NCBI GenBank assembly: GCA_027325115.1
Contig: DAHWFG010000392.1
Span: forward strand, 1 to 15,638
DNA: 15,638 nt
Direction of reading: 5' to 3'
DNA from: JAKBCQ01 sp021807585
GTDB taxonomy: Bacteria; Planctomycetota; Planctomycetia; Isosphaerales; Isosphaeraceae
Part shown: positions 7,168 to 15,227 of the stretch, one piece after another
How positions within the stretch are numbered: the stretch's first letter is position 1
Layout: every line of letters starts with the position of its first letter
The notes under the pieces: generated by a model
The model's database searches: none
What the model was told of the DNA's origin: nothing
Seen by the model: the letters and a program-made list of their open reading frames with translations, nothing else
Position numbers and translations under genes: made by a program

Positions 7168-8796
7168 GTGTCATATCGTGTTTTGGTGACGGATAGTTTG
7201 GCCGAGGAGGGGCTCGAACTGCTCCGTTCGGCGGGGGACATCGAGCTCGTCGTCGCGACGAAGCTCGATTTTGATGGTTTGCGTGCGGCGCTCCGCGAGG
7301 CCGACGGGATCGTGATTCGATCGGGGACGCGACTGACCGCCGAGGTTCTGGCCGATCAGCCTCGTTTGAAGGTGATCGCACGCGCCGGGGTGGGGATTGA
7401 TAACGTCGACGTACCCGCCGCGACGCGGCAAGGGATCGTCGTGATGAACACCCCCGGCGGCAACACGGTATCAACCGCTGAACATACAATGGCGCTTTTA
7501 CTTGCGTTATCGCGCAACGTCGCCCCCGCGTGCGCGAGCCTCAAGGCGGGCAAGTGGGATCGAGGCAAATACACGGGCAATCAGCTCGGCGACAAAACGC
7601 TCGGGATCGTCGGGCTGGGGCGGGTGGGGCTCGCGGTCGCCAAGCGGGCGCTCGCGTTCGACATGAAGGTCGTCGGCTTCGACCCGTTCCTCTCGGCCGA
7701 CCGAGCCCTCGAACACGGCGTCGAATCGATCCCCAGGCTCGATCTGCTTTGGGACAAGTGCGATTTTATCACCTTACACACGCCGATGTCCGAGGAGACG
7801 CGTCATCTTGTTAACAAGCAAGCATTTGATAAGATGAAGCCGGGCGTGCGGTTGATCAATTGCGCCCGCGGCGGTTTGATCGACGAGGCGGCGCTTCTCG
7901 AGGCGCTCGATTCGGGGAAAGTCGCGGGCGCCGCGATCGACGTGTTCGAGCCCGAGCCGCCGCCGACCGATCACCCGCTCGTCAAGCATCCCAAGGTGCT
8001 CGTCACGCCACATTTAGGCGCGTCGACCGAGGAGGCGCAGGTGAGCGTCGCGGTAGAAGCGGCGCGGCTGGTGATCGATTTTCTTGAGAGCGGCCGGGTG
8101 CGGTTCGCCGTCAACATGCCGGCGCTCGACCGCGCCGAGCTTGAAGACATTCGCCTTTATCTCGATTTGGCGCGGCGGCTGGGGATGCTCCACGCGCAAA
8201 TGAATCGGGGGGTGATCAAAAGCGCGCGGATCCGTTTTCGAGGCGAGGTCGCGGCTAAGAATACCAAGATGATCACATCGGCGTTCGCCGCGGGCTGGCT
8301 CGAATCGGCGCTCGAGGGGCAGGTGAATCTCGTCAACGCCGATATTTTGGCGAAGGAGCGGGGGATCACGATCGCCGCCGAAACCGCGACCGATCCCGCC
8401 GATTTCGGCACGTTGATTCAAACCGAGGTCGTTACTGATCGGAAAACCTATGAGGCTTCGGGAACGCTCTTCGGCAAACAGTTCGTGCGGCTCGTGAAGC
8501 TCGGCCCGTATCATCTCGACGCGTATCTCGACGGCGTGTTGCTCGTATTCACGCATCACGATGTTCCCGGTCTGATCGGCTTTTTGGGGACGACGATGGG
8601 TCGTCACGGCGTGAACATCGCACAGATGAACGTCGGCCGCGAGCATCCCGGCGGAGAGGCGATCGGCGTCGTCAACCTCGATTCAATCCCCTCCGACGAG
8701 GCGTTGGACGAGGTTCGTCGCCACAAAGACATCCTCAGCCTGAGCCTCATCAAGCTTCCCAAAGCGGGCGCCGTCCCGCCTTGGCTCGGCGGTTAA
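7168..8796 (+). CDS. serA: D-3-phosphoglycerate dehydrogenase, long form with ACT domain
   Basis: Oxidises 3-phosphoglycerate to 3-phosphohydroxypyruvate with NAD, the first committed step of serine synthesis. At 542 residues it is the long type, with an extra allosteric substrate-binding domain and a C-terminal ACT domain. Domains in order are substrate-binding (1-98 and about 285-315) and Rossmann, with LGIVGLGRVG at 145-154. Catalytic residues are Arg234 (NCARGGLIDE), Glu263 (EPEPPP) and His282 (TPHLGAST). The intervening domain spans about 320-450, and the ACT domain spans about 457-530 (FTHHDVPGLIGFLG, GVNIAQMNVGRE). The ACT domain implies feedback control by serine, as in mycobacterial SerA; this is family knowledge, not seen here. 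The upstream class V aminotransferase fits as the next enzyme of the pathway. Translation starts at GTG. Confidence 0.96.
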   Translation: MSYRVLVTDSLAEEGLELLRSAGDIELVVATKLDFDGLRAALREADGIVIRSGTRLTAEVLADQPRLKVIARAGVGIDNVDVPAATRQGIVVMNTPGGNTVSTAEHTMALLLALSRNVAPACASLKAGKWDRGKYTGNQLGDKTLGIVGLGRVGLAVAKRALAFDMKVVGFDPFLSADRALEHGVESIPRLDLLWDKCDFITLHTPMSEETRHLVNKQAFDKMKPGVRLINCARGGLIDEAALLEALDSGKVAGAAIDVFEPEPPPTDHPLVKHPKVLVTPHLGASTEEAQVSVAVEAARLVIDFLESGRVRFAVNMPALDRAELEDIRLYLDLARRLGMLHAQMNRGVIKSARIRFRGEVAAKNTKMITSAFAAGWLESALEGQVNLVNADILAKERGITIAAETATDPADFGTLIQTEVVTDRKTYEASGTLFGKQFVRLVKLGPYHLDAYLDGVLLVFTHHDVPGLIGFLGTTMGRHGVNIAQMNVGREHPGGEAIGVVNLDSIPSDEALDEVRRHKDILSLSLIKLPKAGAVPPWLGG

Positions 8797-8825
8797 TCCT
8801 GTTTGATCTTTTTGTATGACGAGCG

Positions 8826-8853
8826 GATCGTCGCGGTTACGGCCGCGACGATC
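8826..8853 (+). terminator. Perfect 11-bp terminator-like hairpin after serA
   Basis: GATCGTCGCGG (8826-8836) and CCGCGACGATC (8843-8853) are exact reverse complements around the loop TTACGG, followed by TTAATT. It lies 29 bases after the serA stop. The tail is too short for a strong intrinsic terminator, but stem quality and position support a role at the end of the serA transcript. Confidence 0.6.
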
Positions 8854-8874
8854 TTAATTGCTCCGCGGCGTGAT

Positions 8875-8914
8875 TCGGCGTGAACAAGCGACAAACGTCG
8901 ATTGTTCACGCCGA
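8875..8914. other. Long 17-bp hairpin in the serA-pckG convergent gap
   Basis: TCGGCGTGAACAA (8875-8887) and TTGTTCACGCCGA (8902-8914) are exact reverse complements of 13 bp. Inside, CGAC (8889-8892) pairs with GTCG (8897-8900) around AAAC, with a single G/A mismatch between the two stems. It could act on either strand, because serA and pckG converge here. It may be a bidirectional terminator, or part of a small RNA or a repeat. Confidence 0.55.
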
Positions 8915-9131
8915 TTTGAAAGTTGGGACCGCGAACCGTCTTGTTCAAGGGCCGATCACCGCGGCGAACCTTGGGCGCCAAAAACGCATACAAAAACAAT
9001 CACAATCGCTCCCCGATTCGACTCGGCCGTTCGCCGCGACGAATCGCTAACCCATAACTACATTTAAATATATATAATAATAAGCTTGTGATGATTGGTT
9101 TCCAGGTCGTCCGCGATCCGCGGAATTTCAA

Positions 9132-11006
9132 TCAAAGCCGGCAGATCAGTAATTCGCGTTCGTAGATCATCTCGGCGGGGATCCGATCGTGGAGTTCGAG
9201 GAAAAGCTCCTCGTGGCCCAACACTTCGGTGCGCCACGCCGAGCGGTCGACTTGCTGGAGTCGATCGAACTTTTCGCGCGGAAAATCGAGCCCTTTCCAA
9301 TCGACGTCGTCGTACCGCGGCGCCCAGCCGATCGGCGTCTCCTTTCCCGAGGCTCGGCCGCGAACGCGATCGACAATCCATCTAAGGACTCGCATATTCT
9401 CGCTGAACCCCGGCCAGATGAAATCGCCGTTCTGATCCTTGCGGAACCAGTTCACATGAAAAATCCGCGGCGTCTCGCCGAGCGCTCGCTGCATCCGAAT
9501 CCAATGACGGAAATAATCTCCCATATGATAACCGCAAAACGGCAACATCGCCATCGGGTCGCGCCTTACCTTGCCTTGGATTCCCGTCGAAGCCGCGGTG
9601 ATCTCGGAACCCGCGGTCGCCCCGACGTACACCCCGGCGCTCCAGTTAAACGCCTCGTAAACGAGCGGCATCGTCGACGCGCGCCTGCCGCCGAAAATGA
9701 TCGCGCCGATCGGCACGCCCGCGGGATCCTCCCACGCGGGGTCGATCGTCGGGCACTGCGCCGCGGGCACCGTATATCGCGCGTTCGGATGCGCCGCCTT
9801 CGCTCCCGTGCGTTTCGCGATCTCGGGCGTCCAAACGTTTCCGCGCCAGTCGAGACATTCCGCGGGAGGCTCGTCGGTCATTCCCTCCCACCATACGCCC
9901 CCTTCGGGGGTGAGCGCGACATTCGTAAAAATCGTGTTTCGCGCCAGCGTCGCCATCGCGTTCGGGTTCGTTTTCCAGGACGTACCGGGCGCGACGCCGA
10001 AAAAACCCGCCTCGGGGTTGATCGCTCGAAGACGATCGTCTGAATCGGGCTTGAGCCACGCGATGTCGTCCCCCACGGTCCAAACCTTCCACCCCTCGAA
10101 TCCCGCGGGCGGAATCAACATCGCAAAGTTTGTTTTGCCGCATGACGACGGAAACGCAGCGGTCACGTACGTCCGTTCGCCGTTCGGATCCTCAACACAT
10201 AAAATAAGCATATGCTCGGCCATCCACCCCTCGTCGCGCGCCAGGTTGGACGCGATCCGGAGCGCGAAGCACTTTTTGCCGAGGAGCGCGTTGCCTCCGT
10301 AGCCCGACCCGTACGACCAGATTTCGCGGGTTTCGGGGAAGTGGACGATGTACTTCTCGGGGTTGCACGGCCAGGCGACGTCTTTTTGACCGGCGGCGAG
10401 CGGCGCGCCCACGGTGTGCAGGCACGGAACGACCCGCTCCTCGCCTTTATCGATCTCGGCGTATACGGGCGTGCCGATTCGAGACATAATTCTCATATTA
10501 ACAACAACATAAGCAGAATCGGTAAGCTGAACGCCGATCCGCGCCATCGGCGAGCCGACGGGTCCCATCGAAAACGGTAAGACGTACATCGTCCGGCCGC
10601 GCATCGATCCCGCGAACAGCTCTTTGAGCCTGCGCCGCATCTTGAACGGTTCCTCCCAGTTGTTGGTCGGACCCGCGGCCTCTTTGGAATATGAACAGAT
10701 AAACGTGCGATCCTCGACCCGCGCGACGTCGTCGGGGTTCGACCGCGCGTAATAGCACCCCGGCCAAAGATCCTCGTTCAATCTGACGAGAGAGCCCGTT
10801 CTCACCATCTGAGCGCACAATTCATCATATTCTTCAATCGAGCCGTCGACCCAATGGATCGAATCGGGCTCGGTGAGCCGAGCCGTCTTCTCAACCCATT
10901 TCAGCAGGTGATCGTTCTTTCCCAGCGGAATCGACGGATCGCGACCGTTCCGAACCGAGACGCTCGCGGGTTTGTCGGAATCGCCGCGATCGATTCGTTT
11001 CGTCAT
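9132..11006 (-). CDS. pckG: Phosphoenolpyruvate carboxykinase (GTP)
   Basis: Converts oxaloacetate and GTP to PEP, CO2 and GDP, the entry step of gluconeogenesis. The 624-residue length is typical of the GTP class. The P-loop with the hyper-reactive cysteine reads FPSSCGKTN (285-293), with Cys289, Lys291 and Thr292. Other family motifs are TFICSYSKEAAGPTNNWEEP (101-120), PFSMGPVGSP (144-153), SYGSGYGGNALLGKKC (231-246) with a metal-ligand lysine, His265, and the aspartates in VGDDIAW (311-317). IIFGGRRAST and GDFIWPGFSENMRV are further C-terminal signatures. The ATG at 11006 is preceded by AAAGG 11 bases upstream on the minus strand, after an AT-rich leader that probably contains its promoter. 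It has the same orientation as the two genes to its right, but the 166-bp gap suggests a separate unit. Confidence 0.97.
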   Translation of the reverse strand: MTKRIDRGDSDKPASVSVRNGRDPSIPLGKNDHLLKWVEKTARLTEPDSIHWVDGSIEEYDELCAQMVRTGSLVRLNEDLWPGCYYARSNPDDVARVEDRTFICSYSKEAAGPTNNWEEPFKMRRRLKELFAGSMRGRTMYVLPFSMGPVGSPMARIGVQLTDSAYVVVNMRIMSRIGTPVYAEIDKGEERVVPCLHTVGAPLAAGQKDVAWPCNPEKYIVHFPETREIWSYGSGYGGNALLGKKCFALRIASNLARDEGWMAEHMLILCVEDPNGERTYVTAAFPSSCGKTNFAMLIPPAGFEGWKVWTVGDDIAWLKPDSDDRLRAINPEAGFFGVAPGTSWKTNPNAMATLARNTIFTNVALTPEGGVWWEGMTDEPPAECLDWRGNVWTPEIAKRTGAKAAHPNARYTVPAAQCPTIDPAWEDPAGVPIGAIIFGGRRASTMPLVYEAFNWSAGVYVGATAGSEITAASTGIQGKVRRDPMAMLPFCGYHMGDYFRHWIRMQRALGETPRIFHVNWFRKDQNGDFIWPGFSENMRVLRWIVDRVRGRASGKETPIGWAPRYDDVDWKGLDFPREKFDRLQQVDRSAWRTEVLGHEELFLELHDRIPAEMIYERELLICRL

Positions 11007-11034
11007 ATCTGAATCGCCTTTAACTTAAGCAATG

Positions 11035-11064
11035 AATATAAAATATCAAATCTATATTACACAA
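11035..11064 (-). promoter_or_regulatory. AT-rich promoter region of pckG
   Basis: On the minus strand, TTGTGT (11064-11059) and TATATT (11040-11035) are separated by 18 bases within a 40-bp AT-rich island. The -35 matches only half the consensus, so the exact positions are uncertain. The island just ahead of the pckG ribosome binding site makes a promoter here plausible. Confidence 0.35.
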
Positions 11065-11172
11065 TAATCGGTTCGATTCGACCGCGGGCCGCATACTTGT
11101 ATTTGTTAGCCGCGGGGCGTTCGACATCGATCGAATCGGCGTCGTTCGCCCGCGTTCGTCTCGGTTTCGGAT

Positions 11173-13584
11173 TCATTCCTTCAAGGGCGAGATTGTCGGA
11201 CGACGCGACGCGATCGTTCGATTTCGCACGAATTCGCGAACGTGATCGGCCGCGAGGAATCGATTGAAGCGACTTCGCTGAAAGACGGCGCGCCAAAGCG
11301 GAAACTCGGTATACGGGTGATCGTCCGAATTGACCCCCCCCGAGCCGACGAATTCGCTCAATCCCGCGCGATCCGTAAGATATAAACGATTCACCTTGTC
11401 GGCGGATGCGAATTCGTCGTCCCATTCGGCCAGATCGGCGGCGACCGCGGCGTTCTCGAATCCACGACGCACCACGGTCTCGCGATCGACGATCGGTCGA
11501 TGACGTCCGATCAGCATAAACCCGTTGTCATGCTTTCCTCCAGACCAGATATCGACGTAAGGAAACGCCTCGACGAATCCGCGCAGCACCATCGACGATT
11601 CGTCGTGCCGTTCGACGGGAAGCCAAATGCAAGCCGCGCCCGTCGGCGTCAAGCGATCACGACAAAGCTTGAAAAAATCAACATTGTATAAATTAACCGT
11701 TCCCGCGGCGTAAAGCGGCGGCGCCGGATCGACGACGATCACGTCGTATCGCGTATTGTTCAAGAGCAAGTCGTTGCGACCGTCGCCGACGACGATCTCG
11801 ACGTTTCTCGATTCCAGCGTTTCGATCGCGTTCGGATGAAAGAACGAGGCGCACTCGATCACCCCCGGAACGAGTTCCACAACCCGCACTTTTGTGTTTT
11901 TATGTAAGCTCGCCGATCGAGCCGAGGTCCCCATACCGTAACAAATCACGAGCGCGTTCCGCGGGTCGTCGGCGAGCCAGAACGGCAAATGCGCCATCGC
12001 CTTCGTCACCGATACGAGCTGCGTCATTCCGTAACCGTTGATCCAGAGCGATTTCTGCAAGCGATCGCCCGATTTCGACCCGAACGCCGTCGTCGTCGCC
12101 GCGGCGTCTTCGATATGACGGTAAAGTTCGATCTCTCCACGCGGCCGAACCGATCCCGCGGCCCGCTTCAGTATCAACCCCGCGAACGGATCGCCGACGC
12201 CAATCACAACGATCCCAAATCCGACCGAGATCCCCGCGGCAAGCCACACCAGGCGTCGATTCGCTCCACCCGACCGCGCCGAGAGATGCGTGGCCAATAC
12301 GACCACGCTCAAGCCGACCGCGACGCCGATCGACGCCAACAACGCGACCGTCTTCGCCGCGCCCAAATGCGGCATGATGAAGAAACCCGTTAACAACGAA
12401 CCCGCAATGCATCCGAACGTGTTCCACGCATACAGAACGCCGATCTTCGCCGAGGCGTCGTCGGCCGTCGTCGCGACGCACCGCGCCGCCAGACTGAAAG
12501 ACGCCCCGCTCAAAAAGCCCAGCGGTCCCACCAATAACAACGGCGCAATCACCCAATTCAGTAACAATAATGTTTTGCTTGTAAACACGAATTCCATAAA
12601 AGGAAGTCCGGCATATATATGTAATCCTATAATTGTTGCGACCCCCGATGCGAACTGGGTCAGGCCCAGCGAAACGAGCGGATCGCCGGCGCGGATCAAA
12701 CGTCGTTGAGCGAATCCGCCGCCGATCGCCATCCCCGTCAACAGCACCGCGAGCATCGCGCTGAACGCGTAAATCGACGTCCCCTCGAACAACAGCAGCA
12801 TCCGTCCCCACGCGACTTCGAGTCCGAGCGTCGTAAACCCGCCGATCGCGAACGACGCGATCGTGAAATTCCGTCGCCGCCTTTGATCAGCATTTATAGG
12901 AATCTGTATCTCGCTACTTGTGAATATTTGGTTCCTCGGTTCGATCGAGCCGTCGGCCGCGCCGAGCCGGTCGGCGACGATCGCTCCCGCTCCCACCAGC
13001 AGATTCATGCCGATCGCCGCGAGCAGCGTGTTCGTCTCGCCGATCCAGCCGATCAGAACGAAACCCGCGGCGATCGTTCCCGCCACCGCGCCAAGGGTAT
13101 TCATCGCGTACAGAAAACCGACCGAAGTCTCGAACGTTTTCAGCCGTTTCTCGGCGTATTCGACGAGCACCGGGAGCGTAGCGCCCATCAAAGCCGCTGG
13201 TGGTATTAAAACGAGGAAACAGAACGCGGCGCGAATCGGCGTCAGCAGCGATCGATCGCCCCGAGCCAGTTCGTTAAGCGAACGATAGAGCGGAACAAGC
13301 AGCGCGGGATTGAGCAAAACAAGCGAAGCGCCGGCGAACACCGCGACTCCGAGCTCGATCCACGCGTACCACAACATCGGCCTCCGCGCCCGCCGAGCAA
13401 ATCGTCCGCCGAGCGCTCCGCCGAGCGCCAAGCCCGCCATAAACGCCGCCAGAACCGTCGACGTCGCCTCGACCGTCGTCCCCAAAGCACGCGTCAGCAT
13501 CCGCGTCCAAACCACCTCGTCGATCAGCCCGACCGCGCCCGAAAACAAAAAAAGAGTCAAAAGAAAATGAGATCTTTTCATCAT
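11173..13584 (-). CDS. Fused membrane transporter-like / spermidine synthase-like protein
   Basis: An 803-residue membrane protein with an N-terminal multi-helix region resembling MFS carriers (about 13 hydrophobic segments between 8 and 465) and a C-terminal class I methyltransferase fold of the spermidine synthase type. The first segment, LLTLFLFSGAVGLIDEVVW, and repeats such as LLFLEGT/LGTTVEAT in each half suggest an internal duplication. In the soluble part, ALVICYGMGTSARSA (544-558) is the nucleotide-binding glycine loop, Glu570 in VVELVPGVIE is the ribose-binding acid, and VVGDGRNDLL (598-607) and VIVVDPAPPLYAAG (615-628) follow. The classic polyamine synthase motif is altered, so true spermidine synthesis is doubtful. 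I chose ATG 13584 because the open frame upstream overlaps larA and has no hydrophobic or family content; MKR at 13581 is equally possible. It follows larA after 74 nt with a strong hairpin between. Confidence 0.85.
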   Translation of the reverse strand: MMKRSHFLLTLFLFSGAVGLIDEVVWTRMLTRALGTTVEATSTVLAAFMAGLALGGALGGRFARRARRPMLWYAWIELGVAVFAGASLVLLNPALLVPLYRSLNELARGDRSLLTPIRAAFCFLVLIPPAALMGATLPVLVEYAEKRLKTFETSVGFLYAMNTLGAVAGTIAAGFVLIGWIGETNTLLAAIGMNLLVGAGAIVADRLGAADGSIEPRNQIFTSSEIQIPINADQRRRRNFTIASFAIGGFTTLGLEVAWGRMLLLFEGTSIYAFSAMLAVLLTGMAIGGGFAQRRLIRAGDPLVSLGLTQFASGVATIIGLHIYAGLPFMEFVFTSKTLLLLNWVIAPLLLVGPLGFLSGASFSLAARCVATTADDASAKIGVLYAWNTFGCIAGSLLTGFFIMPHLGAAKTVALLASIGVAVGLSVVVLATHLSARSGGANRRLVWLAAGISVGFGIVVIGVGDPFAGLILKRAAGSVRPRGEIELYRHIEDAAATTTAFGSKSGDRLQKSLWINGYGMTQLVSVTKAMAHLPFWLADDPRNALVICYGMGTSARSASLHKNTKVRVVELVPGVIECASFFHPNAIETLESRNVEIVVGDGRNDLLLNNTRYDVIVVDPAPPLYAAGTVNLYNVDFFKLCRDRLTPTGAACIWLPVERHDESSMVLRGFVEAFPYVDIWSGGKHDNGFMLIGRHRPIVDRETVVRRGFENAAVAADLAEWDDEFASADKVNRLYLTDRAGLSEFVGSGGVNSDDHPYTEFPLWRAVFQRSRFNRFLAADHVREFVRNRTIASRRPTISPLKE

Positions 13585-13607
13585 GTTATGTCGAGTGCGA
13601 AATTCGA

Positions 13608-13650
13608 GCTCGCCGAAGTCGCGGTCGACGCGACCGATCGACCGGCGAGC
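13608..13650 (-). other. 18-bp intercistronic hairpin between larA and the fusion gene
   Basis: GCTCGCCG (13608-13615) pairs with CGGCGAGC (13643-13650), GTCG (13618-13621) with CGAC (13639-13642), and CGGTCG (13622-13627) with CGACCG (13631-13636), closed by a three-base loop ACG. Two-base bulges, AA and AT, interrupt the stem on opposite sides. On the transcript it sits eight bases after the larA stop and ends 23 bases before the next ATG. It has no T-run, so it could be an RNA-processing, stabilising or attenuating structure. Confidence 0.55.
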
Positions 13651-13658
13651 GAGAGTGT

Positions 13659-14942
13659 TCAGTTCGTTAAGAATGGTAGGACATAAGGCCCCTTCGGGAT
13701 GACCGCGATACGCGAATCGGCGCCCTGTTCCCCGAGCGCCTCGGCGACCGCGGCCTCGACCGACCGCGCGGGCTCGACGTAACATCCCGCGAGGACTTCC
13801 GCGGGAACGCCGTCGCTGACGATCCGCACCTTAACCTTCCGCAACACCTTGGCGAGTTCTTCAACCTGCCATTGATCCAGGACGAAGTAATCCTTGCCGA
13901 GAATACGCTTCATAAAAGTAGCCGGGGAATCGTTGTCGTGGAAGATCGTTTGAAATTCAGGGCTTCCGAGCCCTTCGGAGAGGCTCGCCGCGAGGATGAT
14001 CACACCCCCCGTCTTGACGATCGGCAGACACCCCGTCAAACCCTTGATCGCCTGGTAAAACGTGGTATCAAGCGGATATCCCGCCGAACTCGTCACGACC
14101 ACGTCGACGGCGCCTTCGACCGGAACCGAGACAATCTCACGCATGAACCGCACGCCTTCAAGAAACGCCTGTTCCATATCTCCCGCGACGACCGAAGTCA
14201 CCCGACGCGAACTGTCGAGCGTCACGTTGATGATGAAATCGCACCCCGCCAGTCGAGCGATCCTCGTGTTCTCCTCGTGCACGGGGTTCCCTTCGAGAAT
14301 CCCGCAATCGGCGTTCGGGTGCTCGAGAAGCTCGGGCCCGTGCCACCGTTTCACAGTCTCAAGCGCCGCGATCCCGGGACAAATCAACTTGCGTCCCCCC
14401 GAATAACCCGCCATCAAATGCGGTTCAATCAATCCTGTGGCGATTTTTAAATCGGCTTGAACATAACGTGTGTCGATCCATCCGGGAATTCCGCGCGGCG
14501 TCACGCCCACGTTCGTATGCTCGTCGAGCCTCGTTCCATGATGATCCTCGATCCGATAAGACGCCGCGATCTCCTCGCCGAGCATCTCGATCCGCTCGGC
14601 GGCGGTGCTTTCGCGATGAAGCCCCGTTGCAACAAGAATCAAAATATTTTCACGTGAGATTCCCGATTCGTGAAGAACACGCAGCGTGGGACGAAGGATC
14701 GTTTCGTTGGGGACGGGCCGGGTGATGTCGCACACGAGGATGCACGCGGTTTTTTTCGCTTTGGCGATCGCGCGGAGGGGGGGCGAGGCGATCGGCCGCT
14801 CGAGCGCCGCGGCGACGGCGCCCTCGGGGTCGGCGAGCGGTGGAGCGGGCTTGATTTCAAGCGGCCCGACGACGTTCTTGGCCGGGAGCTCGATTTCAAG
14901 CCCCCCCTTGCCGTAATCAAGCGTGATTTTCATCGTCGACAT
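13659..14942 (-). CDS. larA: LarA family nickel-dependent racemase/epimerase (DUF2088)
   Basis: A 427-residue member of the LarA family, whose founding enzyme racemises lactate with a covalently bound nickel-pincer nucleotide. Residues that match those of Lactiplantibacillus LarA are present: Asp72 and Arg75 in CDITRP, His109 in ATGLHRES, His175 in EPHLMAGYSGGRK, the cofactor-anchoring Lys185, and His201 in KRWHGPELL. A cofactor-bearing active enzyme is therefore likely. The substrate is open, because many LarA relatives act on other 2-hydroxyacids. The maturation genes larB, larC and larE are not in the window. The ATG at 14942 has GAGG 10 bases upstream; a second in-frame ATG at 14933 (MKITLDYG) is the alternative. 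The downstream fusion gene may be co-transcribed. Confidence 0.92.
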   Translation of the reverse strand: MSTMKITLDYGKGGLEIELPAKNVVGPLEIKPAPPLADPEGAVAAALERPIASPPLRAIAKAKKTACILVCDITRPVPNETILRPTLRVLHESGISRENILILVATGLHRESTAAERIEMLGEEIAASYRIEDHHGTRLDEHTNVGVTPRGIPGWIDTRYVQADLKIATGLIEPHLMAGYSGGRKLICPGIAALETVKRWHGPELLEHPNADCGILEGNPVHEENTRIARLAGCDFIINVTLDSSRRVTSVVAGDMEQAFLEGVRFMREIVSVPVEGAVDVVVTSSAGYPLDTTFYQAIKGLTGCLPIVKTGGVIILAASLSEGLGSPEFQTIFHDNDSPATFMKRILGKDYFVLDQWQVEELAKVLRKVKVRIVSDGVPAEVLAGCYVEPARSVEAAVAEALGEQGADSRIAVIPKGPYVLPFLTN

Positions 14943-15034
14943 CGAAGTTCAACCTCGCATTTCGAATAAGTTGGTTCACGCACGATCGTATCGGGAATCG
15001 TCACTGAGGGCAAATGATGTCGGATGGCATCGCT

Positions 15035-15064
15035 TCGATAGCGCCGCAAATAAACGCATGTCAA
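15035..15064 (-). promoter_or_regulatory. Candidate promoter for larA
   Basis: On the minus strand there is a perfect TTGACA (15064-15059), an 18-base spacer and a weak TATCGA (15040-15035). A second combination closer to the gene, TTGCCC with TACGAT 17 bases later, matches four of six at each element. The leader would be about 50 to 90 nt. The call is tentative. Confidence 0.3.
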
Positions 15065-15104
15065 CGACGCCTGTAACGGACGCGTATCGGGATTCACACT
15101 CCCA

Positions 15105-15207
15105 CTCGATCCCCCCGCAAGCGGGGAGAAGGCCGAGCATATTGCATTCTCTGTTATTGATATCTCCCTCTCCGCTTGCGGGGAGGGCCGGGGAGGGGTT
15201 CTTCTCG
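15105..15207. repeat. Tandem repeat unit 1 (103 bp) with inverted-repeat arms
   Basis: Runs from CTCGAT to TTCTCG and is matched along its length by the unit at 15228-15330. The left arm CCCCGCAAGCGG (15113-15124) is the exact reverse complement of the right arm CCGCTTGCGGGG (15172-15183). Each arm is also nearly self-palindromic. The 47-base spacer includes GGCCGAGCATATTGCATTCT and TTATTGATATCTCCCT, both conserved in the second unit. It looks like a REP- or MITE-like non-coding element. Confidence 0.85.
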
Positions 15208-15227
15208 ACGTGATGAAATCGACCCCC

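Larger units (their letters stand above)
8797..9131. other. 335-bp convergent intergenic region between serA and pckG
   Basis: No credible gene was seen here. It holds the two strong hairpins listed separately, a weaker 6-bp stem (GATTCG 9015-9020 with CGAATC 9040-9045), and an A/T-only run at 9063-9083. That run contains a perfect TATAAT at 9073-9078, but no matching -35 at the right distance on the plus strand. Confidence 0.6.

Noticed and set aside
8014..8646. Minus-strand open frame of 210 codons opposite serA
   Set aside because: Antisense to conserved SerA C-terminal domains; no independent ribosome binding site or motif support.
9189..10043. Plus-strand open frame of 284 codons opposite pckG
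   Set aside because: Antisense to a fully conserved PEP carboxykinase; the translation is Arg/Pro-rich and has no domain features.
11900..12811. Long open frame of 303 codons on the minus strand inside the fusion gene, in another frame
   Set aside because: It overlaps a clearly recognisable membrane protein in the same region. Its translation is Arg/Gly/Asp-rich low-complexity, typical of shifted frames in GC-rich DNA.
13585..13785. 67-codon N-terminal extension of the fusion protein
   Set aside because: It overlaps the end of larA and the intercistronic hairpin. The translation is Arg/Gly-rich, and the first membrane helix begins right after the ATG at 13584.
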